NCBI RefSeq assembly: GCF_007096635.1
Contig: NZ_VKAA01000011.1
Span: forward strand, 1 to 64,000
Direction of reading: 5' to 3'
Length of the DNA: 64,000 nt
Source of the DNA: Mycolicibacterium sp. 018/SC-01/001
Lineage (GTDB): Bacteria > Actinomycetota > Actinomycetes > Mycobacteriales > Mycobacteriaceae
The notes beneath the pieces were generated by a model. The model worked only from the letters and a program-made list of their open reading frames with translations. It was not told the origin of the DNA and ran no database searches. Below, piece after piece: positions 37,265 through 47,912 of the stretch (its first letter is position 1; each line of letters starts with the position of its first letter). The position numbers and the translations under genes were made by a program.

Positions 37265-38139
37265 CCGATCTCGTCGGCGCTGCGTAGGTCCCGGGTGATC
37301 GCGTTGCGCGCGATCAGTTCGTCATCGGGCGGGTAGTCCACTGCGACCAACGTCAGCCCGCGCGCCGGGGCCGCCGCGAAATCGCTCGACCGACGCGTCT
37401 CGGTCAACAGCGCCGCGCACCACGCAGCGTCACGACGGTGCTCACCGACGGCGAGCAGCGCGCCGACCAGCGAGCGCACCATGTTCCAACAGAACGCGTC
37501 GGCGCTGACGTGGACCGAGATCTCGTGCCCCGCGCGCAGGACGTCGAGACGCTGCAGGTCGCGGATCGTGGTCGCACCGTCGCGGTGCCGGCAGAACGCC
37601 GCGAAGTTCCGCAAGCCCAGCAGCTGCCCGGCTGCGGCCGACATCGCTGCGGTGTCCAGCGGACGAGGCCACGGCGTGACGAAGCGGGCCTGCGCGGGCA
37701 GCACGCCCCACGGCGCCGTCGAGAGCCGGTAGACGTAGTGGCGGCGCAGCGCCGAGAATCGTGCATCGAATCCCGCTGCGGCGCGGACGATCTCGATTAC
37801 CCGGACGTCCTCGGTCAACAGCCGGCCGAGACGCCGCACCAACGGCCCGAATTCGGGCTCTCCCACACGCGGCGTGCGAGGGTATGCGTGGGCGAGGACA
37901 TCAGCGGGCACGTCGACATGCGCCACCTGACCGGTGGCGTGGACGCCGGAGTCGGTGCGGCCCGCTGCGCGGGTCACCACGGGGGTGCGGAACACCGTCG
38001 TCAACGCCTCGTCGATGACGCCGGCTACCGTACGCTGCCCGGCTTGTGTCGCCCACCCCGCGAATTCGGTTCCGTCATAGGCGATGTCGAGCCGCAGACG
38101 AACGAGCCCGCCATCGAAATCGATGACGGGCTCGTTCAT
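37261..38139 (-). CDS. truA: tRNA pseudouridine(38-40) synthase
   Basis: Modifies uridines in the anticodon arm of many tRNAs. 292 residues. The catalytic aspartate is in [21 protein letters not shown]; other motifs are [19 protein letters not shown] and [19 protein letters not shown]. It follows rplQ by 7 nt as the last gene of the alpha ribosomal operon, the usual actinobacterial arrangement. ATG 38139 gives a 12-residue lead before the core. Confidence 0.95.
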   Translation of the reverse strand: MNEPVIDFDGGLVRLRLDIAYDGTEFAGWATQAGQRTVAGVIDEALTTVFRTPVVTRAAGRTDSGVHATGQVAHVDVPADVLAHAYPRTPRVGEPEFGPLVRRLGRLLTEDVRVIEIVRAAAGFDARFSALRRHYVYRLSTAPWGVLPAQARFVTPWPRPLDTAAMSAAAGQLLGLRNFAAFCRHRDGATTIRDLQRLDVLRAGHEISVHVSADAFCWNMVRSLVGALLAVGEHRRDAAWCAALLTETRRSSDFAAAPARGLTLVAVDYPPDDELIARNAITRDLRSADEIG

Positions 38140-38146
38140 GGAACTG

Positions 38147-38770
38147 CTACTTGGCTGCGTCGGTTTCCCCGTCAGCCTCGTCGGCCTTGGCCTCGGCGGA
38201 CTCCTGTGCCTCGGCCTCGACGTCGGACTCGTCGGCGATCGGGGTCTCGTCCACGGCCTCAGCCTCTTCGGCGCTGGGACCTTCAGCCGCCTCTGGCGCC
38301 ACGGCTGCCTGAGGCGCGGCAGCCGCCGCGACCTTCTGCGCGGCGTCAGCGCCAGGCTGGATGTCGCCGCCGGAGCGGCTCCGGCGGGCGCGGTTGGCCT
38401 CGGACGTCACCGTCTTCTCCCGCACCAGCTCGATGACCGCCATGGGCGCGTTGTCGCCCTTGCGGTTCTCGACCTTGATGATGCGGGTGTAGCCGCCGGC
38501 ACGGTCGGCGAAGAACGGGCCGATCTCGGCGAACAGGATGTGCACGACGTCCTTGTCGCGGATCTTCTTCATCACCTCACGCCGGTTGTGCAGCGAGCCC
38601 TTCTTGGCGTGGGTGATGAGCTTCTCGGCGTACGGACGCAACGCCCGCGCCTTGGGCTCCGTCGTCTTGATGCGGCCGTGCTCGAAGAGCGAGGTGGCCA
38701 GGTTGGCCAGGATCGCCTTCTGGTGCGACGACGAACCGCCGAGGCGGGGTCCCTTGGTGGGCTTGGGCAT
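38147..38770 (-). CDS. rplQ: 50S ribosomal protein L17
   Basis: Large-subunit protein near the exit tunnel. The core [52 protein letters not shown] (broken by turns) spans about 120 residues and is standard. Residues about 121-207 form a disordered Ala/Glu-rich acidic tail that is typical of mycobacterial and other actinobacterial L17. The gene follows rpoA by 65 nt. Confidence 0.97.
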   Translation of the reverse strand: MPKPTKGPRLGGSSSHQKAILANLATSLFEHGRIKTTEPKARALRPYAEKLITHAKKGSLHNRREVMKKIRDKDVVHILFAEIGPFFADRAGGYTRIIKVENRKGDNAPMAVIELVREKTVTSEANRARRSRSGGDIQPGADAAQKVAAAAAPQAAVAPEAAEGPSAEEAEAVDETPIADESDVEAEAQESAEAKADEADGETDAAK

Positions 38771-38835
38771 TGCGACTGTCTCCTATGTGGGGCCGACCCC
38801 CGTATCAGGTAGGGCCGGGACGGTGGTACTGCTAC

Positions 38836-39942
<1,107 letters not shown>

Positions 39943-39977
39943 TTAGGTGATTCGCGACCGGGTTCGGCCGTGAACGT

Positions 39978-40583
39978 TTACTTCGAGTAGAGCTCGACGA
40001 TCAGCTGCTCGGTGAGCGGGACGTCGATCTGCGCGCGCTCGGGCAGCTGGTGCACGAGGATGCGCTGACGCTCTCCGACGACCTGCAGCCAGCCCGGGAT
40101 CGGGCGCTCGCCGGCGGTCTGCCGGGCCACCTCGAAGGGCAGGGTGTTGATCGACTTGTCCTTGATGTCGATGATGTCGTACTGCGACACCCGGTAGCTG
40201 GGCACGTCGACCTTCACACCGTTGACGGTGAAGTGGCCGTGGCTGACCAGCTGCCGCGCCATGCGGCGGGTGCGGGCCAGGCCGGCCCGGTAGACGACGT
40301 TGTCCAGCCGGCTCTCGAGGATGCGCAGCAGGTTGTCACCGGTCTTGCCGGGCTGACGCACCGCTTCCTCGTAGTAGCGGCGGAACTGCTTCTCCATCAC
40401 GCCGTAGGTGAAGCGGGCCTTCTGCTTCTCCTGCAGCTGGGTGCGGTACTCGCTCTCCTTGATCCGCGCGCGGCCGTGCTGGCCGGGCGGGTAGGGGCGC
40501 TTCTCGAAGGACTGATCTCCACCGACGAGGTCGACGCCGAGGCGGCGCGACTTGCGGGTGACGGGTCCGGTGTAACGAGCCAT
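39978..40583 (-). CDS. rpsD: 30S ribosomal protein S4
   Basis: Primary 16S rRNA-binding protein and, in many bacteria, translational regulator of this operon. 201 residues: ARYTGPVTRKSRRLGVDLVG, the S4 RNA-binding fold (ESRLDNVVYRAGLARTRRMARQLVSHGHFTVNGVKVDVPSYRV interrupted by loops) and the tail QLIVELYSK. No N-terminal Cys4 zinc site is present (the zinc-free form). It is spaced 22 nt from rpsK. Confidence 0.98.
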   Translation of the reverse strand: MARYTGPVTRKSRRLGVDLVGGDQSFEKRPYPPGQHGRARIKESEYRTQLQEKQKARFTYGVMEKQFRRYYEEAVRQPGKTGDNLLRILESRLDNVVYRAGLARTRRMARQLVSHGHFTVNGVKVDVPSYRVSQYDIIDIKDKSINTLPFEVARQTAGERPIPGWLQVVGERQRILVHQLPERAQIDVPLTEQLIVELYSK

Positions 40584-40605
40584 GAGTTCTAGTTCTCCCT
40601 ATCCC

Positions 40606-41019
40606 TTAGACCCGGCGCCGCTTGGGCGGACGGCAACCGTTGTGCGGCTGAGGGGTGACGTCGGAAATCGCGCCCACCTCGAGGCCGGCGGCCTGCAGCG
40701 AGCGGATGGCGGTCTCGCGGCCCGAACCCGGGCCCTTGACGAACACGTCGACCTTCTTGACGCCGTGCTCCTGCGCCTTGCGGGCGGCGTTCTCGGCGGC
40801 GAGCTGGGCGGCGAACGGCGTCGACTTGCGCGAGCCCTTGAAGCCCACGTGACCCGAGCTGGCCCACGCGATGACGTTGCCCTGCGGATCGGTGATCGAC
40901 ACGATCGTGTTGTTGAACGTGCTCTTGATGTGTGCGGCGCCGTGCGGGACGTTCTTCTTCTCCCGGCGGCGGGTCTTGGCGGCACCCTTCTTGGGCGCGC
41001 CCTTCTTGGCTTGTGCCAT
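40606..41019 (-). CDS. rpsK: 30S ribosomal protein S11
   Basis: Platform protein of the small subunit. 137 residues. Core: [51 protein letters not shown] (with breaks), [43 protein letters not shown] basic, Lys/Ala-rich N-terminus is normal in Actinobacteria. 6 nt after rpsM. Confidence 0.98.
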   Translation of the reverse strand: MAQAKKGAPKKGAAKTRRREKKNVPHGAAHIKSTFNNTIVSITDPQGNVIAWASSGHVGFKGSRKSTPFAAQLAAENAARKAQEHGVKKVDVFVKGPGSGRETAIRSLQAAGLEVGAISDVTPQPHNGCRPPKRRRV

Positions 41020-41025
41020 CTCGGG

Positions 41026-41400
41026 TTACCTGGCCTTCTTCTTGCCGGCGATGGTGCGCTTCGGGCCCTTGCGGGTGCGCGCGTTGGTCTTGGTCCGCTG
41101 GCCGCGCACCGGCAGGCCGCGACGGTGCCGCAGGCCCTGGTAGCAGCCGATCTCGATCTTGCGGCGGATGTCGGCCTGCACCTCGCGGCGCAGATCGCCC
41201 TCCACCTTGAGGTTGCCCTCGATGTAGTCGCGGAGCTGGCTCACCTGATCGTCGGTCAGGTCCTTGCTGCGCTGGTCCCGGCTGATACCGGTCGCGTCCA
41301 GGATCTCCTGGCTGCGGGTACGGCCGATGCCGTAGATGTAGGTCAGCGCGATCTCCATGCGCTTGTCGCGCGGCAGATCGACGCCCATGAGACGTGCCAC
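41026..41400 (-). CDS. rpsM: 30S ribosomal protein S13
   Basis: Head protein contacting the 50S subunit and P-site tRNA. 124 residues: [26 protein letters not shown], then [62 protein letters not shown] 157-bp spacer separates it from rpmJ upstream (41401-41557); I see GC-rich inverted repeats there but no gene. Confidence 0.98.
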   Translation of the reverse strand: MARLMGVDLPRDKRMEIALTYIYGIGRTRSQEILDATGISRDQRSKDLTDDQVSQLRDYIEGNLKVEGDLRREVQADIRRKIEIGCYQGLRHRRGLPVRGQRTKTNARTRKGPKRTIAGKKKAR

Positions 41401-41557
41401 AGGGGTGTTTCCTTCTCTATGCGGAGGTCTGGTCCCAGTCCGTTCCCGGGCTCTGGCCGGGGTCCGGCCTCCGTGCCGGACGTGTGCGAGCGGCCTATCC
41501 GCTCAGTGGTACTGGGAGTTCGTCATTCAGTTGTGGTGCGGGCTGGACCTCGTGCGG

Positions 41558-41671
41558 TCAGCCCTGCCGCTGCTTGTGGCGGGGATCGGAGCAGATCACC
41601 ATGACCCGCCCATGCCGGCGGATCACCCTGCACTTGTCGCAGATCGGCTTGACGCTCGGGTTCACCTTCAC
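41558..41671 (-). CDS. rpmJ: 50S ribosomal protein L36
   Basis: A 37-residue zinc-type L36, found by translating the gap between infA and rpsM. It begins [14 protein letters not shown] and ends DPRHKQRQG. The zinc ligands C11, C14, C27 and H32 are all present, so this is the zinc-containing form. The start is GTG 41671 and the stop TGA 41558-41560. It follows infA by 35 nt. Confidence 0.97.
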
Positions 41672-41706
41672 GGCTGTCGTCGATCCTTCTTCTCGTGGTT
41701 CTGGGG

Positions 41707-41928
41707 TTACTTGTAGCGGTACACGATGCGGCCGCGGGTCAGGTCGTAGGGAGAGAGCTCCACCACGACGCGATCCTCGGGGAGGATGCGGATGTAGTGC
41801 TGCCGCATCTTGCCGCTGATGTGGGCGAGGACTTTGTGTCCGTTCTCCAGCTCAATGCGGAACATGGCATTGGGCAGGGGTTCGACAACGCGACCCTCGA
41901 CCTCGATGGCACCGTCTTTCTTGGCCAT
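41707..41928 (-). CDS. infA: Translation initiation factor IF-1
   Basis: A 73-residue OB-fold protein that binds the 30S A-site during initiation. Sequence features [49 protein letters not shown] and the C-terminus [10 protein letters not shown] are nearly invariant. First gene of the alpha operon here. The promoter candidate at 42077-42104 implies a leader of about 140 nt. Confidence 0.98.
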   Translation of the reverse strand: MAKKDGAIEVEGRVVEPLPNAMFRIELENGHKVLAHISGKMRQHYIRILPEDRVVVELSPYDLTRGRIVYRYK

Positions 41929-42076
41929 ACTGGTTAGCGATCCTTGCTTTTGGTTTCGTGCTGGCCTGTCTCGTTCTGCGCGGCACAGCTGTGGTCCGAC
42001 TAGCAACGTGAGCCGGATCGCGGGAATTCCCGACAGTGGCACGCAAGAAGTCGGCGCGCAACCGCACCGTCGATCG

Positions 42077-42104
42077 ATACTACCCGCTCGGCAGGCAGCC
42101 CCAA
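42077..42104 (-). promoter_or_regulatory. Sigma-A-like promoter of the infA-truA operon
   Basis: Minus strand: TTGGGG (42099-42104), 16-nt spacer, TAGTAT (42077-42082). It lies 149 nt before the infA ATG in the only long spacer before the operon (41929-42125), which holds no gene. A GGGAATTCCC palindrome (42023-42032) lies in the leader. Confidence 0.5.
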
Positions 42105-42125
42105 AATCGCCGAATCGCCAGCGTG

Positions 42126-42776
42126 CTAGTAGTCGGCGGGCCGCCGCGGCCGGTCGAGCCGGGACACGAACGCTGCGGCCTGCGTGCGCCGCTCCATACC
42201 CAGCTTCGACAGCAGCCGCGACACGTAGTTCTTGACGGTTTTCTCCGCGAGGAACATCCGCGCCGCGATCTGCCTGTTCGTCAGCCCTTCGCCGAGCAGG
42301 TCGAGCAGCACCTTCTCCTGGTCGCTGAGGCCGGCGAGTGGGTCGGCGCGCTCGGCGGTGTTGCGCAGCGTGGACATCAGCGCCGCGGCCGCGCGATTGT
42401 CCAGCAGCGAGCGCCCCGCACCCACCTCCTTGACGGCCTTCGCCAGCTCCATGCCCTTGATGTCCTTGACGACGTAGCCGCTCGCGCCGGCGAGGATCGC
42501 GTCGAGCATGGCCTCGTCGGAGGTGAACGACGTCAGCATCAGGCAGCGCAGGTCCGGCAGCTGGGACAGCAGGTCGCGGCACAGCTCGATGCCGTTGCCG
42601 TCGGGAAGCCGGACGTCGAGCACGGCGACGTCGGGGTGGACCGCCGGGACGCGCGCGAGCGCCTCGGCGACCGTGCCGGCCTCACCGACGACCTCGAGTT
42701 CCCCGTCCGTGCTGAGCAGGTCGATCAGCCCGCGACGCACGACCTCGTGGTCGTCGACCAGGAACACGCGGACCAT
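42126..42776 (-). CDS. DosR/DevR-like response regulator
   Basis: 216 residues, very close in sequence and length to mycobacterial DosR (hypoxia, NO and CO response). Receiver: [17 protein letters not shown], phosphoacceptor D54 in [12 protein letters not shown], lysine in [12 protein letters not shown]. The LuxR-type helix-turn-helix includes [35 protein letters not shown], with the DNA-contact residues of DosR kept. ATG 42776 is the start. No DosS-type kinase is adjacent, so it is either the main DosR or a paralogue. It is divergent from a universal stress protein gene, a class typically in the DosR regulon. Confidence 0.92.
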   Translation of the reverse strand: MVRVFLVDDHEVVRRGLIDLLSTDGELEVVGEAGTVAEALARVPAVHPDVAVLDVRLPDGNGIELCRDLLSQLPDLRCLMLTSFTSDEAMLDAILAGASGYVVKDIKGMELAKAVKEVGAGRSLLDNRAAAALMSTLRNTAERADPLAGLSDQEKVLLDLLGEGLTNRQIAARMFLAEKTVKNYVSRLLSKLGMERRTQAAAFVSRLDRPRRPADY

Positions 42777-42836
42777 CGATCCAGTATGGCCCGATGACCC
42801 TGGCCAAAGGCAGCCCCGCACGGCAATAGTTGGGTC

Positions 42837-43703
42837 ATGAGTGCTCCCGACCGGCAGCCCGTCGTCGTCGGCGTCGACGGTTCGCCGTCGTCCTCCGCGG
42901 CGCTGGCGTGGGCCGCCCGCGACGCCGTGCTCCGTGGCGTGGACCTGACGGTCCTGCATGCCGCGGCGCCGACCGTCACTGCGTGGCCGGGCGGCGCGCC
43001 CGCCGGGGTGCCGCAGTGGCAGCGGGAGCAGGGTCGGCAGGTGCTCGACGACGCCGCCCGGACGGCGCGCGAGCTGATCGGCGGCGCGGTCGACGTCAGG
43101 ACAGGGTTCGCGTCGACGTCACCCACGACGGCCCTCGTCGAGGCATCGCGGACCGCGCGGGTGGTGGTGGTCGGCTCCCGGGGACGTGGTGCGCTGGCCC
43201 GGACCGTGCTCGGCAGTGTCAGTACCGCATTGGTCCATCGAGCGCACGGTCCGGTCGCGGTGGTCCACGATGGGGCGGCCGCGCGGGACCAGGGGCCCGT
43301 CGTGGTCGGCGTGGACAGTTCGAAGGCCTCCGACCTCGCCCTCGACATCGCGTTCGACGAGGCGGCCCGGCGCGCCGTGCCGCTTATCGCGGTGCACGCG
43401 TGGTGGTCGCCGGGCGCGTTCGACTTTCCCGGGTTCGAGTTCGACGAGATGCGGGCGGGAGTGGACGCCGAGGTGACCGACCGGCTGTCGGGGTGGCGGC
43501 AGCGCAACCCGACCGTGCGCGTGGAGATCTCGACGGTGCCCGATCAGCCGGCACGCCGACTGGTCGAACGAGCGGAGTCGGCACAACTACTGGTCGTCGG
43601 CAGCCACGGTGACGGCGCCGTCGCGAGCACACTGCTGGGCTCGGTGAGCAGCGCGGTGGTGCAGGCCGCCACGGTTCCGGTGATCGTCGCCCGGTCGGGT
43701 TGA
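42837..43703 (+). CDS. Universal stress protein, two UspA domains
   Basis: 288 residues with tandem Usp domains (about 8-145 and 155-288). Both keep the ATP-binding G-2x-G-9x-G-S/T pattern: [21 protein letters not shown] and [21 protein letters not shown] (each listed as seen, with a following ALV/AVV). Such ATP-binding tandem proteins in mycobacteria accumulate in hypoxia and stationary phase. ATG 42837 lies 60 nt from the divergent DosR-like gene. A clear DosR box is not visible in that gap. Confidence 0.93.
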   Translation: MSAPDRQPVVVGVDGSPSSSAALAWAARDAVLRGVDLTVLHAAAPTVTAWPGGAPAGVPQWQREQGRQVLDDAARTARELIGGAVDVRTGFASTSPTTALVEASRTARVVVVGSRGRGALARTVLGSVSTALVHRAHGPVAVVHDGAAARDQGPVVVGVDSSKASDLALDIAFDEAARRAVPLIAVHAWWSPGAFDFPGFEFDEMRAGVDAEVTDRLSGWRQRNPTVRVEISTVPDQPARRLVERAESAQLLVVGSHGDGAVASTLLGSVSSAVVQAATVPVIVARSG

Positions 43704-43719
43704 CGGCGCCCGGACAGTG

Positions 43720-44736
43720 TCAGCCGAGCAGGACCGCCGCCCCGGCGATGCGGCCCGTGCTCAGGTCCGTCAGCGCGGCGTCGGCCTGGTCCAGGCGGTA
43801 GCGGGGTGTCGTCACGTCGATGCGGTGCTCGCCGGCGAACGCGAGGAACTCCCGGGCGTCGGCCCTGGTGTTGGACGTCACCGAGCGCACCTGACGTTCC
43901 TGGAACAGGTGCGCCTGGTAGTTCAGGGGCGGGATGTCGCTGAGGTGGATACCGGCGATCGCCAGGGTGCCGCCGCGGTCGAGTGCCTCGAGGGCAGGCA
44001 GCACCAGCTCCCCCACCGGCGCGAAGAGGATCGCCGCGTCCAGCGCGACGGGCGGCCGGTCCGCCGCACCCTGCACCGAGGCCGCCCCGAGCGCCAGCGC
44101 CAGGTCGCGGGCATCGGCGCCGCGCGTCATCACATGCACCTCGGCGCCCCGCGCCAGCGCGACCTGCGCGGTGATGTGGGCGCTGCCACCGAATCCGTAG
44201 ATGCCGAGCCGGCCGCCGGCCGGCAGGTCGGCACGGAGCAGGGAGCGGTAGCCGATGATGCCGGCACACAGCAGCGGGGCGAGTTCGGCATCGGAATAGC
44301 CGTCCGGTAGGCGATGCACGAAAGCCGATGGCGCGGTGAGGAATTCGGCGTAACCGCCGTCGGCGTCCCAGCCCGTGTACCGCGACTCCGGGCACAGGTT
44401 CTCCTGGCCGCGCAGACAGAAGCGGCATCGTCCGCACGTGTGCCGCAGCCAGGCCACCCCCACCCGGTCGCCGGGATGCAGATCGCCGGACGGCTCGGGG
44501 CCCAGTGCGACGACCTCGCCGACCACCTCGTGACCCGGGGTGACGTGCCGACGGTGCACCGGGAGATCCCCCTCGGTCACGTGTAGATCGGTGCGGCACA
44601 CGCCGCACGCCGCGACCGCGATCAGGACCTCGCCGGAGGCCGGCTCGGGAACCTCGGCGGTGACCAGCTCCAGCGGATCGCCGGCCATCGGCCCCGGTTC
44701 GCGGACCCGCCACGCCCGCATGGTCGCGTCGGTCAT
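43720..44736 (-). CDS. Zinc-dependent alcohol dehydrogenase (AdhA-like)
   Basis: 338-residue medium-chain dehydrogenase. Catalytic zinc ligands C47 (ACGVCRTD), H69 and E70 ([10 protein letters not shown]); structural zinc cysteines C101, C104, C107 and C115 ([17 protein letters not shown]). The NAD site is [19 protein letters not shown] 44736; MRAWRV five codons later is another possible start. It converges on the stress protein and is divergent from the flavoprotein fusion at 44810. Likely acts on small alcohols or aldehydes during redox stress; the partner is not known. Confidence 0.92.
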   Translation of the reverse strand: MTDATMRAWRVREPGPMAGDPLELVTAEVPEPASGEVLIAVAACGVCRTDLHVTEGDLPVHRRHVTPGHEVVGEVVALGPEPSGDLHPGDRVGVAWLRHTCGRCRFCLRGQENLCPESRYTGWDADGGYAEFLTAPSAFVHRLPDGYSDAELAPLLCAGIIGYRSLLRADLPAGGRLGIYGFGGSAHITAQVALARGAEVHVMTRGADARDLALALGAASVQGAADRPPVALDAAILFAPVGELVLPALEALDRGGTLAIAGIHLSDIPPLNYQAHLFQERQVRSVTSNTRADAREFLAFAGEHRIDVTTPRYRLDQADAALTDLSTGRIAGAAVLLG

Positions 44737-44795
44737 GCTGCCCAGTCTGCGCTCGCAGCGAGCGGACTGACCACATATCGGCTGGACACCGCGCG

Positions 44796-44801
44796 CATAA
44801 T
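44796..44801 (+). promoter_or_regulatory. Candidate -10 (CATAAT) of the redox-signalling operon
   Basis: CATAAT is close to the sigma-A -10 consensus and lies 8 nt before the ATG at 44810 in the 73-bp divergent gap with the alcohol dehydrogenase. A ribosome site GGAG (44803-44806) overlaps. No clear -35 is seen. Confidence 0.3.
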
Positions 44802-44809
44802 TGGAGTCG

Positions 44810-46474
44810 ATGACAGGCCCGGCCGCTGCGCCCCGTAAACCCGTGATTCTGACAGTCGACGATGACCCCGCGGTCTCCCGCGCGGTCGCGCGCGATCTGC
44901 GTCGCCACTACGGCGAGAAGTTCCGCATCGTGCGGGCCGAGTCCGGCCCCGACGCGTTGGAAACCCTCAACGAACTGAAGCTGCGCGGCGAGACCGTCGC
45001 CGTGTTCGTCGCCGACTACCGGATGCCGCAGATGAGCGGCATCGAGTTCCTCGAAGCCGCGATGGACGTCTTCCCGATGGCGCGTCGCGTCCTGCTGACC
45101 GCGTATGCCGACACGCACGCCGCGATCGACGCGATCAACGTCGTCGACCTCGACCACTACCTGCTCAAACCGTGGGACCCGCCCGAGGAGAAGCTCTACC
45201 CGGTGATCGACGCGCTGATCGAGGCGTGGCGCGCCACCGGCGAGCGGGCCATCCCCCACACCAAGATCATCGGCCACCCGTGGAACGCGCGGTCGTCGGA
45301 GGTCCGCGAATTCCTGGCCCGCAACCGCCTGTACTACAGCTGGTTCCGCTCCGACGAACCCAAGGGCGCCGCCCTGCTGGAGGCCGCTGGACAGGACGGG
45401 CTGACCCTGCCGGTGGTGATCACCGAGCAGGGTGAGACGCTCGTCGACCCCAGCGATGCCGAACTGGCCGCGACGCTGGGGTTGACCACGACCCCGTCGG
45501 GCGATTTCTACGACCTGGTGGTGATCGGCGGCGGCCCGGCCGGGTTGGCCGCCGCGGTGTACGGCGCGTCCGAGGGTCTCAAGACCGTGCTGATCGAGCG
45601 CACCGCCACCGGAGGGCAGGCCGGGCAGAGCTCCCGCATCGAGAACTATCTCGGTTTCCCCGACGGGCTGTCGGGCGCACAGCTCGCCGAACGCGCCCGC
45701 CGCCAGGCCGAGAAGTTCGACGCCGAGCTGATCACCGCGGCGGAGGTCGTCGCGCTCGAAGTGGACGGCGTCGCGCGCACAGTGCACCTGTCGGACGGCC
45801 GCGCGATCGGCACCCGTGCGGTGATCCTCGCGATGGGCGTGGAGTACCGGCAGCTGCCGGCCGAAGGATGCGAGGTGTTGACCGGAGCCGGGGTGTACTA
45901 CGGCGCGACGACGTCGGTGGCCTCGGAATGCGACGACGACGAGGTGTACGTCATCGGCGGCGCCAACTCGGCCGGGCAGGCGGCCATGTACCTCTCGCGA
46001 ACCGCGAAGTCGGTCACCATCGTCAGCCGTCGCACCCTCGAGGACTCCATGTCGCACTACCTGATCCAGCAGATCAGGGCCCAGGACAACATCAAGGAGA
46101 TGCCGAACACCGTCGTGCACGCGGTCAAGGGTGATGGGCACCTCGAGGGGATCTGTCTCGAACATCGCGACACCGGCGAACGCGAGGAGTTCTCGTGCGG
46201 CCGCATGTTCATCTTCATCGGCGCCGAACCGCGCACCGAATGGCTCGACGGCGTCGTGGTCCGCGACGACCACGGCTTCATCGTGGCCGGGCCGGACCTG
46301 CGCGACGTGAGCGGCTGGACACTCGACCGGCCACCGCACCACCTCGAATCCAGCGTGCCCGGCGTGTTCGTCGCCGGCGACGTCCGCTCCGAATCGGCCA
46401 AGCGCGTCGCCGCGGCCGTCGGCGAAGGGTCGATGGCGGTCATGTTGGTGCACCGCTACCTGGCCGAGACGTAG
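44810..46474 (+). CDS. Receiver domain fused to thioredoxin-reductase-like flavoprotein lacking CxxC
   Basis: 554 residues in three parts. Receiver (about 10-135): acidic pocket D17-D19, phosphoacceptor D69 in [12 protein letters not shown], lysine in YLLKPWD. A middle glutaredoxin/thioredoxin-like segment (about 150-225: [41 protein letters not shown]) without a CxxC. A flavoprotein (235-554) with FAD motif [10 protein letters not shown] (240-249), NADPH motif [10 protein letters not shown] (383-392) and GVFVAGDVR. Where thioredoxin reductase has C-A-T-C the sequence reads G-A-T-T (365-368). Electrons therefore cannot leave by the usual dithiol. First gene of an operon with two cNMP-type kinases. 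Confidence 0.92.
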   Translation: MTGPAAAPRKPVILTVDDDPAVSRAVARDLRRHYGEKFRIVRAESGPDALETLNELKLRGETVAVFVADYRMPQMSGIEFLEAAMDVFPMARRVLLTAYADTHAAIDAINVVDLDHYLLKPWDPPEEKLYPVIDALIEAWRATGERAIPHTKIIGHPWNARSSEVREFLARNRLYYSWFRSDEPKGAALLEAAGQDGLTLPVVITEQGETLVDPSDAELAATLGLTTTPSGDFYDLVVIGGGPAGLAAAVYGASEGLKTVLIERTATGGQAGQSSRIENYLGFPDGLSGAQLAERARRQAEKFDAELITAAEVVALEVDGVARTVHLSDGRAIGTRAVILAMGVEYRQLPAEGCEVLTGAGVYYGATTSVASECDDDEVYVIGGANSAGQAAMYLSRTAKSVTIVSRRTLEDSMSHYLIQQIRAQDNIKEMPNTVVHAVKGDGHLEGICLEHRDTGEREEFSCGRMFIFIGAEPRTEWLDGVVVRDDHGFIVAGPDLRDVSGWTLDRPPHHLESSVPGVFVAGDVRSESAKRVAAAVGEGSMAVMLVHRYLAET

Positions 46475-46484
46475 GCGTCTCACC

Positions 46485-47900
46485 GTGACCGGCCCCTGTG
46501 ACGTCGACGAACTGCGGGATCTGTTCATCTTCGAGGGACTCACCGACCAGCAGCTGGCGACGTTGTGTTCGGGCGGACGGATCGCGACGTTCCCGGCCGG
46601 CGAGCTGTGCCGTGAGGGTGATCCCGCCGACTTCTTCTACGTTCTGCTCGACGGGGAGATCGCGCTGTCGAAGCGGTCCGGCGCGCGTGACATCCCGATC
46701 TGGCGGGCGTGCACGCCGGGCTCGTACTGCGGCGCATGGTCGGCGTTCCTGCTCGACGAGCCGACCACCTACGAGAACACGGCCGTCCTGACCAAGCCGT
46801 CGCGGCTGTTCGAGCTCGATGCGACAACGCTGGGCACCTTCTTGACCACGCAGTTCCCGATGGCCACCCACCTGCTCGTCGGCCACTCGCACGGCCGGTT
46901 CCATCAGCGTCGCATCCTCGGGCCGCACGACCGGCTCGTGCAGCTGGTGCAGATGACGGCCGGACTGACCCACGAGTTGAACAACCCGGCAGCCGCCGCC
47001 ATGCGCGCCGCGCAGGGGCTGCGCAGTCAGATCGCGGGCATGCGGCACCGCCGCGCCGAGCTGCCCGAGCACTCGCTGCCCCCGGACGCGATGTCCTCAC
47101 TGGTCGAGCTGCAGGACCGCGTCGCCGAAGTCGCCGGTAAACCCCACGACACGACCTCCGTGCAGGAGGCGGACCTCGAGGAGGCGCTCGGTGAGTGGCT
47201 GGAACGCCACCGGGTGACCGACGCCTGGGCGCACGCCGCGATCTTCGCCGAGGCAGGCCTGGACATCGACTGGATGGAACGCATCGCGGCAGCTCCGTGC
47301 TGCAGCACCCCGAGCGCGTTGAACCCGGTGATCCGCTGGCTGTCCACCACCGCCGAGACCGAGCTGCTGCTGACCGAGATCGCCGACGCGACCACGCGGA
47401 TCTCCACGCTCGTCGACCAGGCCAAGCAGTTCACCCAGCTCGACCGCGCGGCCTCTGACGTCGTCGACGTGCACGTTCTGCTCGAATCGACCCTGGCGAT
47501 GCGGTCGCACCGGCTCGGCCCGCACGTCACCGTGGTGCGGGATTTCGACACCGGGTTGCCGCCGCTGTCCTGCTACCCGGCCGAACTGAACCAGGTCTGG
47601 ACCCACCTGATCGACAATGCGCTCGACGCGATCGGTCCCACACCAGGCACCTTGACCCTGCGCACACTGCGCGATCTCGGCCGTCTGCGCGTCGAGATCT
47701 GTGACACCGGACCGGGCATGTCCGATGATGTGCTGGCCCGGATCTTCGACCCGTTCTTCACCACCAAACCATTCGGTGAAGGGACCGGGCTGAGCCTGGA
47801 CATCGCCGCCCGGATCGTCGACCGGCACGAAGGAAGCCTCTGGGCGGAATCAACTCCGGGCGATACGCGTTTCATTACTTCACTGCCGATCGGGCCGTAA
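46485..47900 (+). CDS. cNMP-binding-domain histidine kinase (first copy)
   Basis: 471 residues, no membrane helix. N-terminal cyclic-nucleotide-binding-like domain (LRDLFIFEGLTDQQLATLCSGGRIATFPAGELCREGDPADFFYVLLDGEIALSKRS, shown as a broken run), then a dimerisation segment with H163 in AGLTHELNNPAAAAM, and a HATPase domain (LNQVWTHLIDNALDAIG, CDTGPGMSDDVLARIFDPFF, GTGLSLDI). GTG 46485 follows the flavoprotein by 10 nt. It probably phosphorylates D69 of the fused receiver; this partner assignment is inferred. Whether cAMP binds is untested. Confidence 0.9.
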   Translation: MTGPCDVDELRDLFIFEGLTDQQLATLCSGGRIATFPAGELCREGDPADFFYVLLDGEIALSKRSGARDIPIWRACTPGSYCGAWSAFLLDEPTTYENTAVLTKPSRLFELDATTLGTFLTTQFPMATHLLVGHSHGRFHQRRILGPHDRLVQLVQMTAGLTHELNNPAAAAMRAAQGLRSQIAGMRHRRAELPEHSLPPDAMSSLVELQDRVAEVAGKPHDTTSVQEADLEEALGEWLERHRVTDAWAHAAIFAEAGLDIDWMERIAAAPCCSTPSALNPVIRWLSTTAETELLLTEIADATTRISTLVDQAKQFTQLDRAASDVVDVHVLLESTLAMRSHRLGPHVTVVRDFDTGLPPLSCYPAELNQVWTHLIDNALDAIGPTPGTLTLRTLRDLGRLRVEICDTGPGMSDDVLARIFDPFFTTKPFGEGTGLSLDIAARIVDRHEGSLWAESTPGDTRFITSLPIGP

Positions 47901-47912
47901 GAAGGGACTGTC

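Noticed and set aside
42777..42836. A DosR box between the DosR-like gene and the Usp gene
   Set aside because: The best stretch keeps only part of the 20-bp consensus symmetry; too weak to report as a site.
43544..46543. A 999-residue open frame on the minus strand across the stress protein, alcohol dehydrogenase and flavoprotein genes
   Set aside because: Arg/Gly/Asp-rich composition without any family motif, and it runs opposite to well-supported genes; high GC keeps such shadow frames open.
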